The notes beneath the pieces were generated by a model. The model saw only the letters and a program-made list of their open reading frames with translations. It was not told the DNA's origin and searched no databases. Shown in pieces: positions 43,454-52,231 of a stretch of DNA of 64,000 bases; the stretch's first letter is position 1; each line of letters begins with the position of its first letter. The position numbers and the translations under genes were made by a program. The stretch comes from Pukyongia sp. (GTDB lineage Bacteria; Bacteroidota; Bacteroidia; Flavobacteriales; Flavobacteriaceae). The DNA is taken from NCBI GenBank assembly GCA_030148705.1, contig JASBSY010000018.1, positions 62,001 through 126,000 of the forward strand, given 5' to 3'.

Positions 43454-43849
43454 ATGAAAAAATTAGTAGTTACCATTTTAATCGTTTTTGTTGGTTTTGC
43501 CGTACAGGCACAGGCTGAAATCAGTTTTAAGACCGACACCATCGATTATGGCCAGATTGCTAAAGGGAGCGACGGAACTCGTGTTTTCGAATTTACGAAT
43601 ACCGGCGACAAACCTTTAGTGATTTCCGATGTGAAGTCTAGCTGCGGATGTACAGTCCCCAAGAAACCTGACGGACCTGTTGCTCCCGGAGCATCCAGTT
43701 CAATAGAGGTGAAATATGACACCAATCGAGTTGGGCCTATCCGTAAGACGATAACAGTACATTCCAATGCCAAGGAACCCGTAGTTGCCCTAAAAATAAA
43801 GGGAGAAGTGCTGGCTGAAGGCAAAAGCGTCCTGGAAAAGACCGAATAA
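43454..43849 (+). CDS. Secreted DUF1573 protein
   Basis: 131 residues. A signal peptide ends near VQA/QA at about residue 19. The rest is a single immunoglobulin-like domain of DUF1573, with the conserved VFEFTNTGDKPLVISDV and DVKSSCGCTVPKKP blocks. The family is frequent in Bacteroidota and Planctomycetes; its role is unknown, although an envelope location is likely. A terminator follows. Confidence 0.88.
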   Translation: MKKLVVTILIVFVGFAVQAQAEISFKTDTIDYGQIAKGSDGTRVFEFTNTGDKPLVISDVKSSCGCTVPKKPDGPVAPGASSSIEVKYDTNRVGPIRKTITVHSNAKEPVVALKIKGEVLAEGKSVLEKTE

Positions 43850-43871
43850 TAACTTTACTTTATATAATAAG

Positions 43872-43898
43872 AACCCCTGCAGCTGCGGGGGTTTTTTT
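43872..43898 (+). terminator. Terminator after the DUF1573 gene
   Basis: ACCCCTGC, loop AGCT, GCGGGGGT (one G-U pair), then seven T. It overlaps the first bases of the convergent protease gene's stop codon. Confidence 0.88.
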
Positions 43899-45231
43899 AT
43901 AATACCTCCTTTAGAACGAATTTTTTCTTAAGAACAGTATTGTTGCGCTGTATCTCAAGATGAATCGTCCTTCCGGCCTTTGATGAGAACATCGCAACCA
44001 GATCGGATAATTTATATTTGTACGAGGATCGGCCATTGATAGATACTACTTCATCTCCTTTCAGAATTCCAGCCAGATCGGCCGGCGATCCTGCTCTCAC
44101 TTCGGCTACAACGAATTTAGGCGCAAGAAAAAAATGCACCACAGGCGAATTATATAAATCGGCCAGAGAAGTAGTCTCCCTGCTTTCTTCGTTCATGGTC
44201 ATGGTATTTCTTCTGGAGTATCGAAGGTCCTTCACAGGGATGAGTCCTTCATGCTGAACTATCAGCCCCGCCATATTGTAATGAAAGGGATCATTGAAAA
44301 AGCGGTTTTTCTTCAGGGTCATCTTCCTGTTGCGGTAATCCATGATCACAGTAAATCGTCTCAACACCTCGCTTCCCAAACTACCGTCCCGTTTATGGTA
44401 ACTAATGAGGTTCTCTATGGCTGCAGCTTCGGGGAATGAAGCTGTTACCTGAGGTAGCTCAAAGCTTCCCAATTCCAGATTGTCTGCCTTGGAGCGTTTG
44501 CCGTAAATCGTACCGCTTAAACCAAGACCGAGAAAATCGGAAAAGTAGTTTTTAGGATTCTCGGTGATGAAATCGGCCGGTTCGAAGATCCATAAGCCGT
44601 CACTGGACCCACTATCGATAAGCAAGGTAAGCTCTTTCACCCCTGATAACGATTTTACTTTTGCATCCACATAAGGTTTATTGGCGTGAAATGTGAGCTC
44701 AAAGTGTTCACAGGACCGGCATCTTCGCTCCCTGTATGCGTCCGGATCGTAGAAGGTAACCCGTTTTGCGGTGTAATCGGTCTTCACCACAAATCTTCTG
44801 AAAAAATCGAAACCCAGTATACCGTGAATAGGAATTCCCATTCTGGTGGAGAAATTAATATTCTGGTCCAACACCATATATATGGTATGCTGATTGTCGA
44901 TTGCCCTCCCTACCTTGAATGTATTGTTATTGCTTCGGTAGGCATCTACGCTTCCCCCCGTACCAAGACCCTTGATCTTGATAGGTTGCGCATTATTTAA
45001 TTTTAGTGAATCGAGGTTTTCATAGGAGAAGAGCAGCGTGGAGTTCACTCCTGTATCCAACAGAAAATTCAAATTTGTTCCATTGATTTCTACCGGTATA
45101 ATAACGAGGTTATTAACCAGTTCGAACGGGATCTTATCTTTTGTATATGGGGATGGTAGCGAAAATCCTTTTTGGGAAAACGCCCATGTACTCAAGCAGA
45201 AAAAACAGAACAACAGTCCGAATACACGCAT
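43897..45231 (-). CDS. Aspartyl protease family protein with PDZ domain
   Basis: 444 residues with a signal peptide ending at about residue 19. Two retropepsin-like half domains carry the active-site triads LLDTGVNSTLLF (about residue 58) and LLIDSGSSDGLW (about 205; DSG in place of DTG). A C-terminal PDZ domain starts about residue 360: AEVRAGSPADLAGILKGDEV. The architecture is of a periplasmic or surface protease; the substrate is unknown. In the middle part a CRSCEHFEL segment with two Cys lies just before the second half domain. Confidence 0.82.
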   Translation of the reverse strand: MRVFGLLFCFFCLSTWAFSQKGFSLPSPYTKDKIPFELVNNLVIIPVEINGTNLNFLLDTGVNSTLLFSYENLDSLKLNNAQPIKIKGLGTGGSVDAYRSNNNTFKVGRAIDNQHTIYMVLDQNINFSTRMGIPIHGILGFDFFRRFVVKTDYTAKRVTFYDPDAYRERRCRSCEHFELTFHANKPYVDAKVKSLSGVKELTLLIDSGSSDGLWIFEPADFITENPKNYFSDFLGLGLSGTIYGKRSKADNLELGSFELPQVTASFPEAAAIENLISYHKRDGSLGSEVLRRFTVIMDYRNRKMTLKKNRFFNDPFHYNMAGLIVQHEGLIPVKDLRYSRRNTMTMNEESRETTSLADLYNSPVVHFFLAPKFVVAEVRAGSPADLAGILKGDEVVSINGRSSYKYKLSDLVAMFSSKAGRTIHLEIQRNNTVLKKKFVLKEVL

Positions 45232-45345
45232 GAAACGAACATTAATTAATTATCTTGAATATATGGAAAAAATCTTGAACCGCTCTTCCGCCCGGGCGGT
45301 TTTATAAAATATATTTCGCAACTTTGCAGTTCAAAACATAAGCGT

Positions 45346-46536
45346 ATGCCTTCAATTTCAAAAAAGGGCCATGGAATGCCTGAGTCGCCTATTCGCAAGT
45401 TAGTCCCTTATGCCGAGAAGGCGTATAAGGCAAAAAAGACCGTCTTTCACCTCAATATCGGGCAGCCCGATATAAAGTCGCCCGTAGTAGCCATGGATGC
45501 AGTGGCCCATCATTCCCTGGAAATTCTGGCCTATACCAGGTCTGAAGGCTCGGAAGGGTACAGAACGAAAATAGCCGATTATTACAAGCGGCAGAACATC
45601 ATTGTAGATGCCGACGACATCATTGTTACAACAGGGGGTAGTGAAGCCCTGCTTTTCGCCATGGGAACGATAGCCGATGTGGACGACGAGATTATCATCC
45701 CGGAGCCTTTCTATGCCAATTACAATGGGTTTGCAACGGCTTCGGGTATAAAGATCGTCCCGGTAATCTCTAAGATAGAGAACAACTTTGCGCTTCCTCC
45801 AATTGCCGATTTTGAAAAACTGATCACTCCTAAAACCAAGGCAATCCTCATTTGTAACCCGGGGAATCCTACGGGCTATCTTTATTCGAAGGAAGAAATT
45901 CAGAAACTGGCAGCCATCGTTAAGAAACACAACCTCTTTTTGGTCGCCGACGAAGTATATCGCGAATTTGTATACGACGGTTTAACGCATTATTCCATCC
46001 TGGAGGAGGATGGAATGGAAGACTACGGGATTATCATCGACTCCGTATCCAAACGCTACAGTATGTGCGGTGCACGCATAGGCTGCCTGGTCTCCAAGAA
46101 CAAGGAAGTAATTAGGACGGCTATAAAATTTGCCCAGGCGCGACTTAGTCCGCCAACTTTTGCACAGATTGCCAGCGAGGCTGCTTTACTTACGCCTCAG
46201 AGCTATTTTGATGAAGTGATTTCCGAATACAAGGAACGAAGGGATATCCTGATTGAACTTCTGCAGGAAATTCCCGGGGTAAAAGTAGGTTTCCCAAAAG
46301 GCGCATTTTATTGTATAGCCGAACTCCCAGTAAAAAACAGTGATGATTTTGCCCAATGGTTGCTGGAATCCTTCGACCTGAACGGGGAGACCGTTATGGT
46401 TGCCCCCGCCGCCGGCTTCTACTCCAGTGAAGGGGTGGGAAAAAATCAGATACGGATAGCCTATGTCCTTCAGAAAGAAAGTTTGATAAAAGCGGTGAAT
46501 ATCCTAAAAAAAGGACTGGAACAATACCCGGGCTGA
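45346..46536 (+). CDS. PLP-dependent aminotransferase (class I/II, AspC-like)
   Basis: 396 residues of the fold-type I aminotransferase family. The N-terminal PESPIRKLVPYAEKA is followed by LNIGQPDIKSP, the conserved ICNPGNPTGYLYSKEE, VADEVYREF, and the PLP-binding Lys in SVSKRYSMCGARIG. Aspartate is a common substrate but cannot be assigned from sequence alone. Its stop codon overlaps the murB start by one base (TGATG), so the two are translated together. Confidence 0.9.
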   Translation: MPSISKKGHGMPESPIRKLVPYAEKAYKAKKTVFHLNIGQPDIKSPVVAMDAVAHHSLEILAYTRSEGSEGYRTKIADYYKRQNIIVDADDIIVTTGGSEALLFAMGTIADVDDEIIIPEPFYANYNGFATASGIKIVPVISKIENNFALPPIADFEKLITPKTKAILICNPGNPTGYLYSKEEIQKLAAIVKKHNLFLVADEVYREFVYDGLTHYSILEEDGMEDYGIIIDSVSKRYSMCGARIGCLVSKNKEVIRTAIKFAQARLSPPTFAQIASEAALLTPQSYFDEVISEYKERRDILIELLQEIPGVKVGFPKGAFYCIAELPVKNSDDFAQWLLESFDLNGETVMVAPAAGFYSSEGVGKNQIRIAYVLQKESLIKAVNILKKGLEQYPG

Positions 46537-47549
46537 TGAAGGTAGAAAAGAACAAATCCCTTCGCAGTTACAATACATTTGGCATTGATGCCAAGGCTGC
46601 TGAATTCATTTCGGTAGATTCGGTCGCCACGCTGAAACAGGTATTGGAGCACTACAAAGGGGAGGATATCTTCATACTCGGAGGCGGCAGTAATATGTTG
46701 CTTACAGACGATATTAACCGCACCGTGGTGCATATAAACCTCAAGGGTATTTCGGTGGTGAGTGAAGACAAGAACGAGGTTGTCTTAAAGGTAATGGCCG
46801 GAGAAAACTGGCATGAACTGGTGCTCTACTGTCTCGAACATAATTACGGGGGGATAGAAAATCTGTCTCTTATTCCGGGCAATACAGGTACTGCTCCCAT
46901 CCAGAATATCGGTGCCTACGGCGTAGAATTAAAAGATGTGTTTGTAAGTTGCGAGGCTATTTCGGTGGTCGCCGGTGAACTGCGTAGTTTTTCCCTGGAA
47001 GACTGTAAATTTGCGTACCGCGATTCCATATTTAAAACCCGCTTAAAAGGCGAATATATAATTACATCCGTTAATTTGCGCCTTACTAAAACGGATCACC
47101 GGCTGAACATCAGTTATGGCGCGATATCGGATGTGCTTGAGGAAAAGGGGATTTCGCAGCCGGACATTAGGGATGTTTCAGAGGCTGTGATACAAATAAG
47201 GCAGTCTAAGCTGCCCGATCCGGAAAAACTAGGTAATAGTGGTAGTTTTTTTAAGAATCCTGTGCTCACTTCGGAAGAATTTCAAGCCTTTAGGAAGAAT
47301 CATCCCAATGCCCCCTATTACGAAGTATCACCCACCGAATTCAAGATTCCTGCCGGCTGGCTGATAGAACAGGCCGGGTTCAAGGGTAAAAGGTTCGGGG
47401 ATGCCGGGGTTCACGATAAGCAGGCATTGGTACTGGTTAATTTTGGCAGCGCCACCGGAAAAGAGATATGGGAACTCGCCCTGAAGATACAGAAGAAGGT
47501 AAAAGACAGCTTCGGAATTTACATTGAACCGGAAGTAAATATAGTCTAG
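46536..47549 (+). CDS. murB: UDP-N-acetylmuramate dehydrogenase
   Basis: Completes UDP-MurNAc synthesis for peptidoglycan using NADPH and FAD. 337 residues, the type I form resembling E. coli MurB. The FAD-binding motif is LGGGSNMLLTDD; the active site has GNSGSFFKNP with the Ser that protonates the substrate. LIEQAGFKGKRFGDAGVH is another family signature. It is joined to the aminotransferase by an overlapping stop/start. Confidence 0.96.
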   Translation: MKVEKNKSLRSYNTFGIDAKAAEFISVDSVATLKQVLEHYKGEDIFILGGGSNMLLTDDINRTVVHINLKGISVVSEDKNEVVLKVMAGENWHELVLYCLEHNYGGIENLSLIPGNTGTAPIQNIGAYGVELKDVFVSCEAISVVAGELRSFSLEDCKFAYRDSIFKTRLKGEYIITSVNLRLTKTDHRLNISYGAISDVLEEKGISQPDIRDVSEAVIQIRQSKLPDPEKLGNSGSFFKNPVLTSEEFQAFRKNHPNAPYYEVSPTEFKIPAGWLIEQAGFKGKRFGDAGVHDKQALVLVNFGSATGKEIWELALKIQKKVKDSFGIYIEPEVNIV

Positions 47550-48142
47550 TTAGAACCTAAAAAGTTGTCGATAAGGTGGATAACGCCATTTCCTCCAATG
47601 ATATCACTTTTGCCAATTTTTGCGCTGATTCCTTTTTCGCTTTCGACCATAATTTCAGAACCTTTTTTTGAAATCGTTAGGCCGCTGCCGTTTAAGGTTG
47701 TGAGTTTAACCGGCCCGGATTTTAAGGCCTGAACCAGGTTTACGGTATCGTAATACCCTTCTACTATATGGCCTTTTAGCATGATCGCCAGGCTATCTTG
47801 TTTCTGCTGTTGCGAAAGTCCTTTGTTCAGTTTATCCCCAAGCCTTTCGATTACATCATCCGTAGGCGCGAAAACCGTGAACGGGCCGTCTTCAAGGAAT
47901 AGTTTATCCGTAAGACCTACGGTTACCAAATAACTGGAAAATCGGCTACACTCTTTAGTGAGCATTAGTTTTGCCATAACGCTCTTCGCTTTTTTAATAT
48001 CCTCTATAGTGCGTACGGGCTTCTTTTCAACGGTTTCTTCTACCGCCTGTTCCTGCTGAACAGGCTCCTCCTTATCTGTTTTACAACTAATGAATAGTAT
48101 AGACAACGCTAAAATTAGAAGTGCCGGAATTCGTAGTTTCAT
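47546..48142 (-). CDS. Fasciclin-domain lipoprotein
   Basis: 198 residues with lipobox LFISC (Cys20) and a Glu/Gln/Lys-rich linker before the FAS1 domain, about residues 55-198. The FAS1 H1 and H2 motifs read LLEDGPFTVFAPTDDVIERL-like and NGVIHLIDNFL. FAS1 domains mediate weak adhesion; in bacteria they often lie on the outer membrane. An odd feature is an apparent Cys-containing helix (LTKECSRFSSYL) early in the domain. It ends four bases into murB on the opposite strand. Confidence 0.86.
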   Translation of the reverse strand: MKLRIPALLILALSILFISCKTDKEEPVQQEQAVEETVEKKPVRTIEDIKKAKSVMAKLMLTKECSRFSSYLVTVGLTDKLFLEDGPFTVFAPTDDVIERLGDKLNKGLSQQQKQDSLAIMLKGHIVEGYYDTVNLVQALKSGPVKLTTLNGSGLTISKKGSEIMVESEKGISAKIGKSDIIGGNGVIHLIDNFLGSN

Positions 48143-48210
48143 ACAATGTGATTTGAAGGATTATGGTGCTAAAATTAATCAAAATCGGTGCATTTCAAAT
48201 AGAAAGATTG

Positions 48211-48218
48211 TATTTTTG
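48211..48218 (+). promoter_or_regulatory. Candidate -7 box before the small Cys-rich protein
   Basis: TATTTTTG fits TAnnTTTG and ends 17 bases before the ATG at 48236. No clear -33 box. Confidence 0.4.
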
Positions 48219-48235
48219 CAGTAGAATTAAATCTG

Positions 48236-48436
48236 ATGGGACTTTTATTAATTACACTTCTTTTATTACTGCTGGCTGTAGCCGGAATTGCAATTAAACT
48301 CTGGGCAAAGAAAAACGGAGAATTTGCAGGAACCTGTGCCAGTCAGAACCCAATGCTCAACAAAGACGGGGAGGCTTGCGGCTTTTGCGGTAAAACGCCC
48401 GATCAATTCGACAGCTGTTCGGGGGAAACACAATAA
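48236..48436 (+). CDS. Small membrane-anchored Cys protein (66 aa)
   Basis: 66 residues: one membrane segment at about 2-22, then a soluble tail with four Cys (CASQN, GEACGFCG, DSCSG). The last two pairs resemble a small metal-binding or disulfide knuckle. Homologues are common in Flavobacteriia, usually labelled membrane or secreted protein; function unknown. It is followed after 14 bases by a glycosyltransferase gene and probably leads that operon. Confidence 0.7.
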   Translation: MGLLLITLLLLLLAVAGIAIKLWAKKNGEFAGTCASQNPMLNKDGEACGFCGKTPDQFDSCSGETQ

Positions 48437-48450
48437 ATTGTGAATCGCCT

Positions 48451-49545
48451 ATGATGCTACTTTACTTCTTCATCTTTATTGTCCTTGTAAATTGTAGCTT
48501 CTATATCTTTTTTTCACGCTTTATTTTCGGGAAGTCGGATTTGAAAAACACGGCTATTACGTATCCTGTTTCGGTTTTGATTTGCGCTAAAAACGAAGAA
48601 GAAAATCTAAAAAGACATATCCCGCTCATACTCTCACAGGACTATCCCGATTTCGAACTAATTCTTATAAATGACGCGTCCTCGGACCACAGCCTTATGG
48701 TAATGGAATCCTTTGCCGAGAAGGATGCACGTATAAAAATCGTGGATGTACAGAACAATGAAACCTTCTGGGCCAATAAGAAATACGCCCTGACGCTTGG
48801 CATCAAAAAAGCTGCCAACAAGCGGTTGCTCTTTACAGATGCCGATTGCAAACCTGCCGGAAATCGATGGATTGCCACCATGGCTTCACATTTCAGTAAG
48901 GATAAGCAACTCATTCTCGGCTACGGTGCTTACGACACAACCAGCGGATTTTTAAACAGGCTAATTCGCTATGAAACCTTTATTACGGCCATACTTTATT
49001 TTTCTTTTGCAAGCGCAGGAAGGCCTTATATGGGGGTTGGACGGAATCTGGGTTACACCAGTACTTTATTCTACGACAATAAGGGATTTGCCTCACATAT
49101 GCATATCGCATCCGGCGATGACGACTTGTTTGTCTCCGAAGCCGCAACCTCTAATAATACAGCACTTTGTTTTAGCCCGGAATCGTTTATGTATTCAAAA
49201 CCGAAAACTACTTTAAAAAGCTGGTTGGTTCAGAAGAGAAGGCATATTTCCACGGCTTCCCATTACAGCCCCTTTCATAAATTCCTGCTTGCCGGCCATT
49301 ATATTTTCAACCTGCTGTTCTGGGTATTCCTGGTTGTAACCCTGTTTCTATACAATTGGAAACTCGTACTGGTAATCGCCCTATTCCGGATTTTGGCTCA
49401 GCTTTTCATCCTCGGGAAGGGCAGTATGAAGCTCCGTGAAAAAGGACTGATCTTCTTGCTCCCGCTGCTCGAATTATTTTTAATCTTCCTTCAAATGATT
49501 ATCTTTATTACTAGAGGCCGAGCAAAACAAAACCGTTGGAAATAA
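48451..49545 (+). CDS. Family 2 glycosyltransferase (membrane)
   Basis: 364 residues. One N-terminal membrane segment, then the GT-A domain starting VSVLICAKNEEENL, with the metal-binding Asp pair in LLFTDADCKPAG and the later conserved ASGDDDLFV. Two or three C-terminal membrane segments (about 280-350) follow. It probably adds a sugar to an undecaprenyl- or lipid-linked acceptor; donor and acceptor unknown. The end overlaps the sigma-factor start by ten bases. Confidence 0.88.
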   Translation: MMLLYFFIFIVLVNCSFYIFFSRFIFGKSDLKNTAITYPVSVLICAKNEEENLKRHIPLILSQDYPDFELILINDASSDHSLMVMESFAEKDARIKIVDVQNNETFWANKKYALTLGIKKAANKRLLFTDADCKPAGNRWIATMASHFSKDKQLILGYGAYDTTSGFLNRLIRYETFITAILYFSFASAGRPYMGVGRNLGYTSTLFYDNKGFASHMHIASGDDDLFVSEAATSNNTALCFSPESFMYSKPKTTLKSWLVQKRRHISTASHYSPFHKFLLAGHYIFNLLFWVFLVVTLFLYNWKLVLVIALFRILAQLFILGKGSMKLREKGLIFLLPLLELFLIFLQMIIFITRGRAKQNRWK

Positions 49546-50108
49546 CTAAAGAACTGATACTGTCGCAGATACGACAAGCAAAGAAAGGCAACCAAAGCGC
49601 CTTCAGTTTCTTATTGGATAATTTCTGGAATGAAGTCTATGGATTTCAACTGAAACGGGTAAAAGACGAATACGAGGCAGAAGATATAGCCATAGAGAGT
49701 TTTTCCAAGGCCTTCGACAAGATTCACACCTTCGACGAAAAATATACCTTCGGAACCTGGCTGATAGCTATCTCCAAAAACATTCAGATTGACAAGTCCC
49801 GTAAAAAGAACGCCTCCATTTACGCACTTACTTCAGATGCCAGTGATGAACACGTTCAGAAGATAATTGACGACTCTCCTACCCCTGAGGACAAGTTAAT
49901 CACCGAACAGAACCTGGCCGAGCTACTGCGCTATATCAAACAGCTTAAGCCTCATTACCAGGAAGTGATCAATCTCAGATATTTTCATGAGATGTCCTAC
50001 AACGAAATATCAGAAACTCTGGAAGAACCGTTGAACAATGTAAAAGTGAGACTGCTGCGCGCTAAAAAGCTACTTGCCGAAATAATCACTCAAAACAGAA
50101 CATCGTGA
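49536..50108 (+). CDS. ECF-type RNA polymerase sigma factor
   Basis: 190 residues from a TTG start within the end of the glycosyltransferase gene (no ATG fits). Region 2 is about 25-90 (VKDEYEAEDIAIESFSKAF) and region 4 about 125-185 (EVINLRYFHEMSYNEIS), with helix-turn-helix spacing. No anti-sigma gene is adjacent. Its stop overlaps the Nramp start by four bases (GTGA), so this sigma factor is translationally coupled to a metal transporter. Confidence 0.9.
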   Translation: MEITKELILSQIRQAKKGNQSAFSFLLDNFWNEVYGFQLKRVKDEYEAEDIAIESFSKAFDKIHTFDEKYTFGTWLIAISKNIQIDKSRKKNASIYALTSDASDEHVQKIIDDSPTPEDKLITEQNLAELLRYIKQLKPHYQEVINLRYFHEMSYNEISETLEEPLNNVKVRLLRAKKLLAEIITQNRTS

Positions 50109-51316
50109 AACTGTCTCTTAGGAAACTGGGGCCCGGTTTTATTTTTGCAGGCGCTGCAATTGGAGTCTCACACCTGGTGCAGTCCACCCGTGCAGGAGCC
50201 GATTTTGGATTCGGTTTGTTGTGGGCCTTATTACTTATCAATGCCGTGAAATATCCCTTTTTCGAATATGGTCCGCGCTATGCCGCCTCTACCGGGGAAT
50301 CGCTGCTTGAAGGCTACCACAAAATGGGCAGGGGGGTAATCATCGCCTATTTCGTCCTCACCTTTGCCACTATGTTTACAATCCAAACGGCAGTAACCAT
50401 TGTTACCGCCGGCATAGCCACTTCAGTTTTTGGAGTTGGCTCTGTGGTGGGATGGACCATCATTATTACGGTAATCTGCAGTACTATCCTGATTATAGGT
50501 CGATATAAAGCGTTGGATTTACTTATGAAGATCGTTGTAATTGGTTTGACCCTTAGTACTATTATCGCGGTACTACTTGCCATAGATCCGGCAGAACCGA
50601 TAACCATAACCCAGTTGTTACCCTCTGATGTAGCATCGCTTGCCTTCCTGATTGCATTTATGGGATGGATGCCCGCCCCTTTGGATATATCGATCTGGCA
50701 TTCCATCTGGACAGTAGAAAAGAAACGTGTGAATCCGGATATCAATCCGCGCCAATCACGCTTCGATTTTAACGTAGGATATATTACCACAACGGTAATA
50801 GCCATTGGATTCTTAGCCCTGGGGGCACTGGTAATGTTCGGTAGTGGCGCCCGGTTTTCCGCAGGGGGTAGTGATTTTGCCAATCAATTGATCGCCATGT
50901 ACACCAACAGCCTGGGAGATTCTGCCAGGCTGCTGATAGGAATTGCAGCCCTAACAACCATGTTCAGCACAACGCTCACCACCCTCGACGGTTCTCCGCG
51001 GGTAATGAGCAGGGCCACCGAATTAATAAGCGGTACCACTATTAAAAGAGGGTATGTTATATGGCTGCTGATACTGGCTTCCGGTACAATTCTAATCTTT
51101 TTATTGTTATTGTCTGAAATGAGGTTACTGGTGGAAATAGCTACCATTCTTTCCTTTTTAACCGCTCCTTTCTACGCCATCCTGAATTATAAATTGATTT
51201 GCGGCCGAAATACACCCGAAAATGCACGACCGGGGGCTTTATTAAGGGTTTACAGCCTGATAAGTATCCTTATCCTACTCGGATTCAGCGGGTGGTATAT
51301 AAGCAGTCTTTTGTAA
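50105..51316 (+). CDS. Nramp-family transporter lacking the canonical DPGN motif
   Basis: 403 residues with about 11 membrane segments, opening KLGPGFIFAGAAIGVSHLV. Nramp metal transporters have DPGN in the first helix, whose Asp and Asn bind Mn2+ or Fe2+; here that position reads GVSH (about 20-23). In the sixth helix the canonical MPHN is MPAP (189-192), keeping Met and Pro only. The family fold is convincing, but the metal site is not, so the substrate may be another cation or molecule. It uses a GTG start and is coupled to the sigma factor. Confidence 0.85.
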   Translation: MKLSLRKLGPGFIFAGAAIGVSHLVQSTRAGADFGFGLLWALLLINAVKYPFFEYGPRYAASTGESLLEGYHKMGRGVIIAYFVLTFATMFTIQTAVTIVTAGIATSVFGVGSVVGWTIIITVICSTILIIGRYKALDLLMKIVVIGLTLSTIIAVLLAIDPAEPITITQLLPSDVASLAFLIAFMGWMPAPLDISIWHSIWTVEKKRVNPDINPRQSRFDFNVGYITTTVIAIGFLALGALVMFGSGARFSAGGSDFANQLIAMYTNSLGDSARLLIGIAALTTMFSTTLTTLDGSPRVMSRATELISGTTIKRGYVIWLLILASGTILIFLLLLSEMRLLVEIATILSFLTAPFYAILNYKLICGRNTPENARPGALLRVYSLISILILLGFSGWYISSLL

Positions 51317-51344
51317 GCTAATTCATCTAAACTTTGTACATTTG
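51310..51344 (+). promoter_or_regulatory. Promoter of lipA
   Basis: TTTG at 51310-51313 and TACATTTG at 51337-51344, separated by 23 bases. The ATG is nine bases downstream, so the leader is only a few bases. The -33 region overlaps the stop codon of the Nramp gene. Confidence 0.6.
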
Positions 51345-51352
51345 CTGCTGCT

Positions 51353-52225
51353 ATGGAAACACAGATCATAGAAGAAAAAAAACCTCAACCAAAGCCCAAA
51401 TGGCTAAGGGTTAAACTTCCTACCGGGAAAAAATATACCGAGTTACGGGGACTGGTGGATAAGTACAACCTGCACACTATTTGTACCAGCGGCAGTTGCC
51501 CCAATATGGGAGAATGCTGGACAGAAGGTACGGCCACTTTTATGATCCTGGGAAATATCTGTACCCGTTCCTGTGGCTTCTGTGGTGTTAAGACCGGCCG
51601 TCCTCAACAGGTTGACTGGGACGAACCTGAAAAAGTAGCCCGATCGATCAAGATCATGGAGATAAAACACGCGGTGGTCACCTCGGTGGACCGTGATGAT
51701 CTCAAGGATATGGGATCGATTATCTGGGCTGAAACGGTAAAAGCCATCCGCAGAATGAACCCCGATACCACACTGGAGACCCTTATTCCCGACTTCCAGG
51801 GTGAAACGCGAAATATCGACCGAATTATCGAAGTACAGCCGGAGGTGGTTTCCCATAATATGGAAACCGTAAAACGACTAACACGAGAAGTGCGGATACA
51901 GGCCAAATACGAAAGAAGCCTCGAAGTGCTTCGATATTTGAAGGAGCAGGGAATAAATCGAACCAAGAGCGGTATAATGCTTGGGTTGGGGGAAACCGAA
52001 AAGGAAGTTATAGAAACCATGGAGGATCTGCGTAATGTCGGTCTTGACATCGTTACCATCGGACAATACCTGCAGCCATCGAAAAAGCATTTACCGGTCA
52101 AGGAATTTATCACCCCGGAGCAATTCAAGAAGCTGGAGGAAATTGGCCTTGATATGGGCTTCCGTCATGTGGAAAGCGGGGCCCTGGTACGTTCCTCGTA
52201 TAAAGCTCAAAAACACCTTACCTAG
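51353..52225 (+). CDS. lipA: Lipoyl synthase
   Basis: A radical SAM enzyme that inserts two sulfurs into protein-bound octanoate to make lipoyl groups. 290 residues. The auxiliary cluster is ligated by Cys in [12 protein letters not shown] (CX4CX5C) and the radical SAM cluster by CTRSCGFC (CX3CX2C). The C-terminal RSSYKAQ has the conserved Ser ligand. Downstream gap of six bases leads to gap; a shared transcript is plausible. Confidence 0.97.
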   Translation: METQIIEEKKPQPKPKWLRVKLPTGKKYTELRGLVDKYNLHTICTSGSCPNMGECWTEGTATFMILGNICTRSCGFCGVKTGRPQQVDWDEPEKVARSIKIMEIKHAVVTSVDRDDLKDMGSIIWAETVKAIRRMNPDTTLETLIPDFQGETRNIDRIIEVQPEVVSHNMETVKRLTREVRIQAKYERSLEVLRYLKEQGINRTKSGIMLGLGETEKEVIETMEDLRNVGLDIVTIGQYLQPSKKHLPVKEFITPEQFKKLEEIGLDMGFRHVESGALVRSSYKAQKHLT

Positions 52226-52231
52226 TTTGCC

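Noticed and set aside
43897-45231. Calling the PDZ protein an HtrA/DegP protease
   Set aside because: There is no Ser-protease triad. The DTG/DSG motifs point to an aspartyl protease fold.
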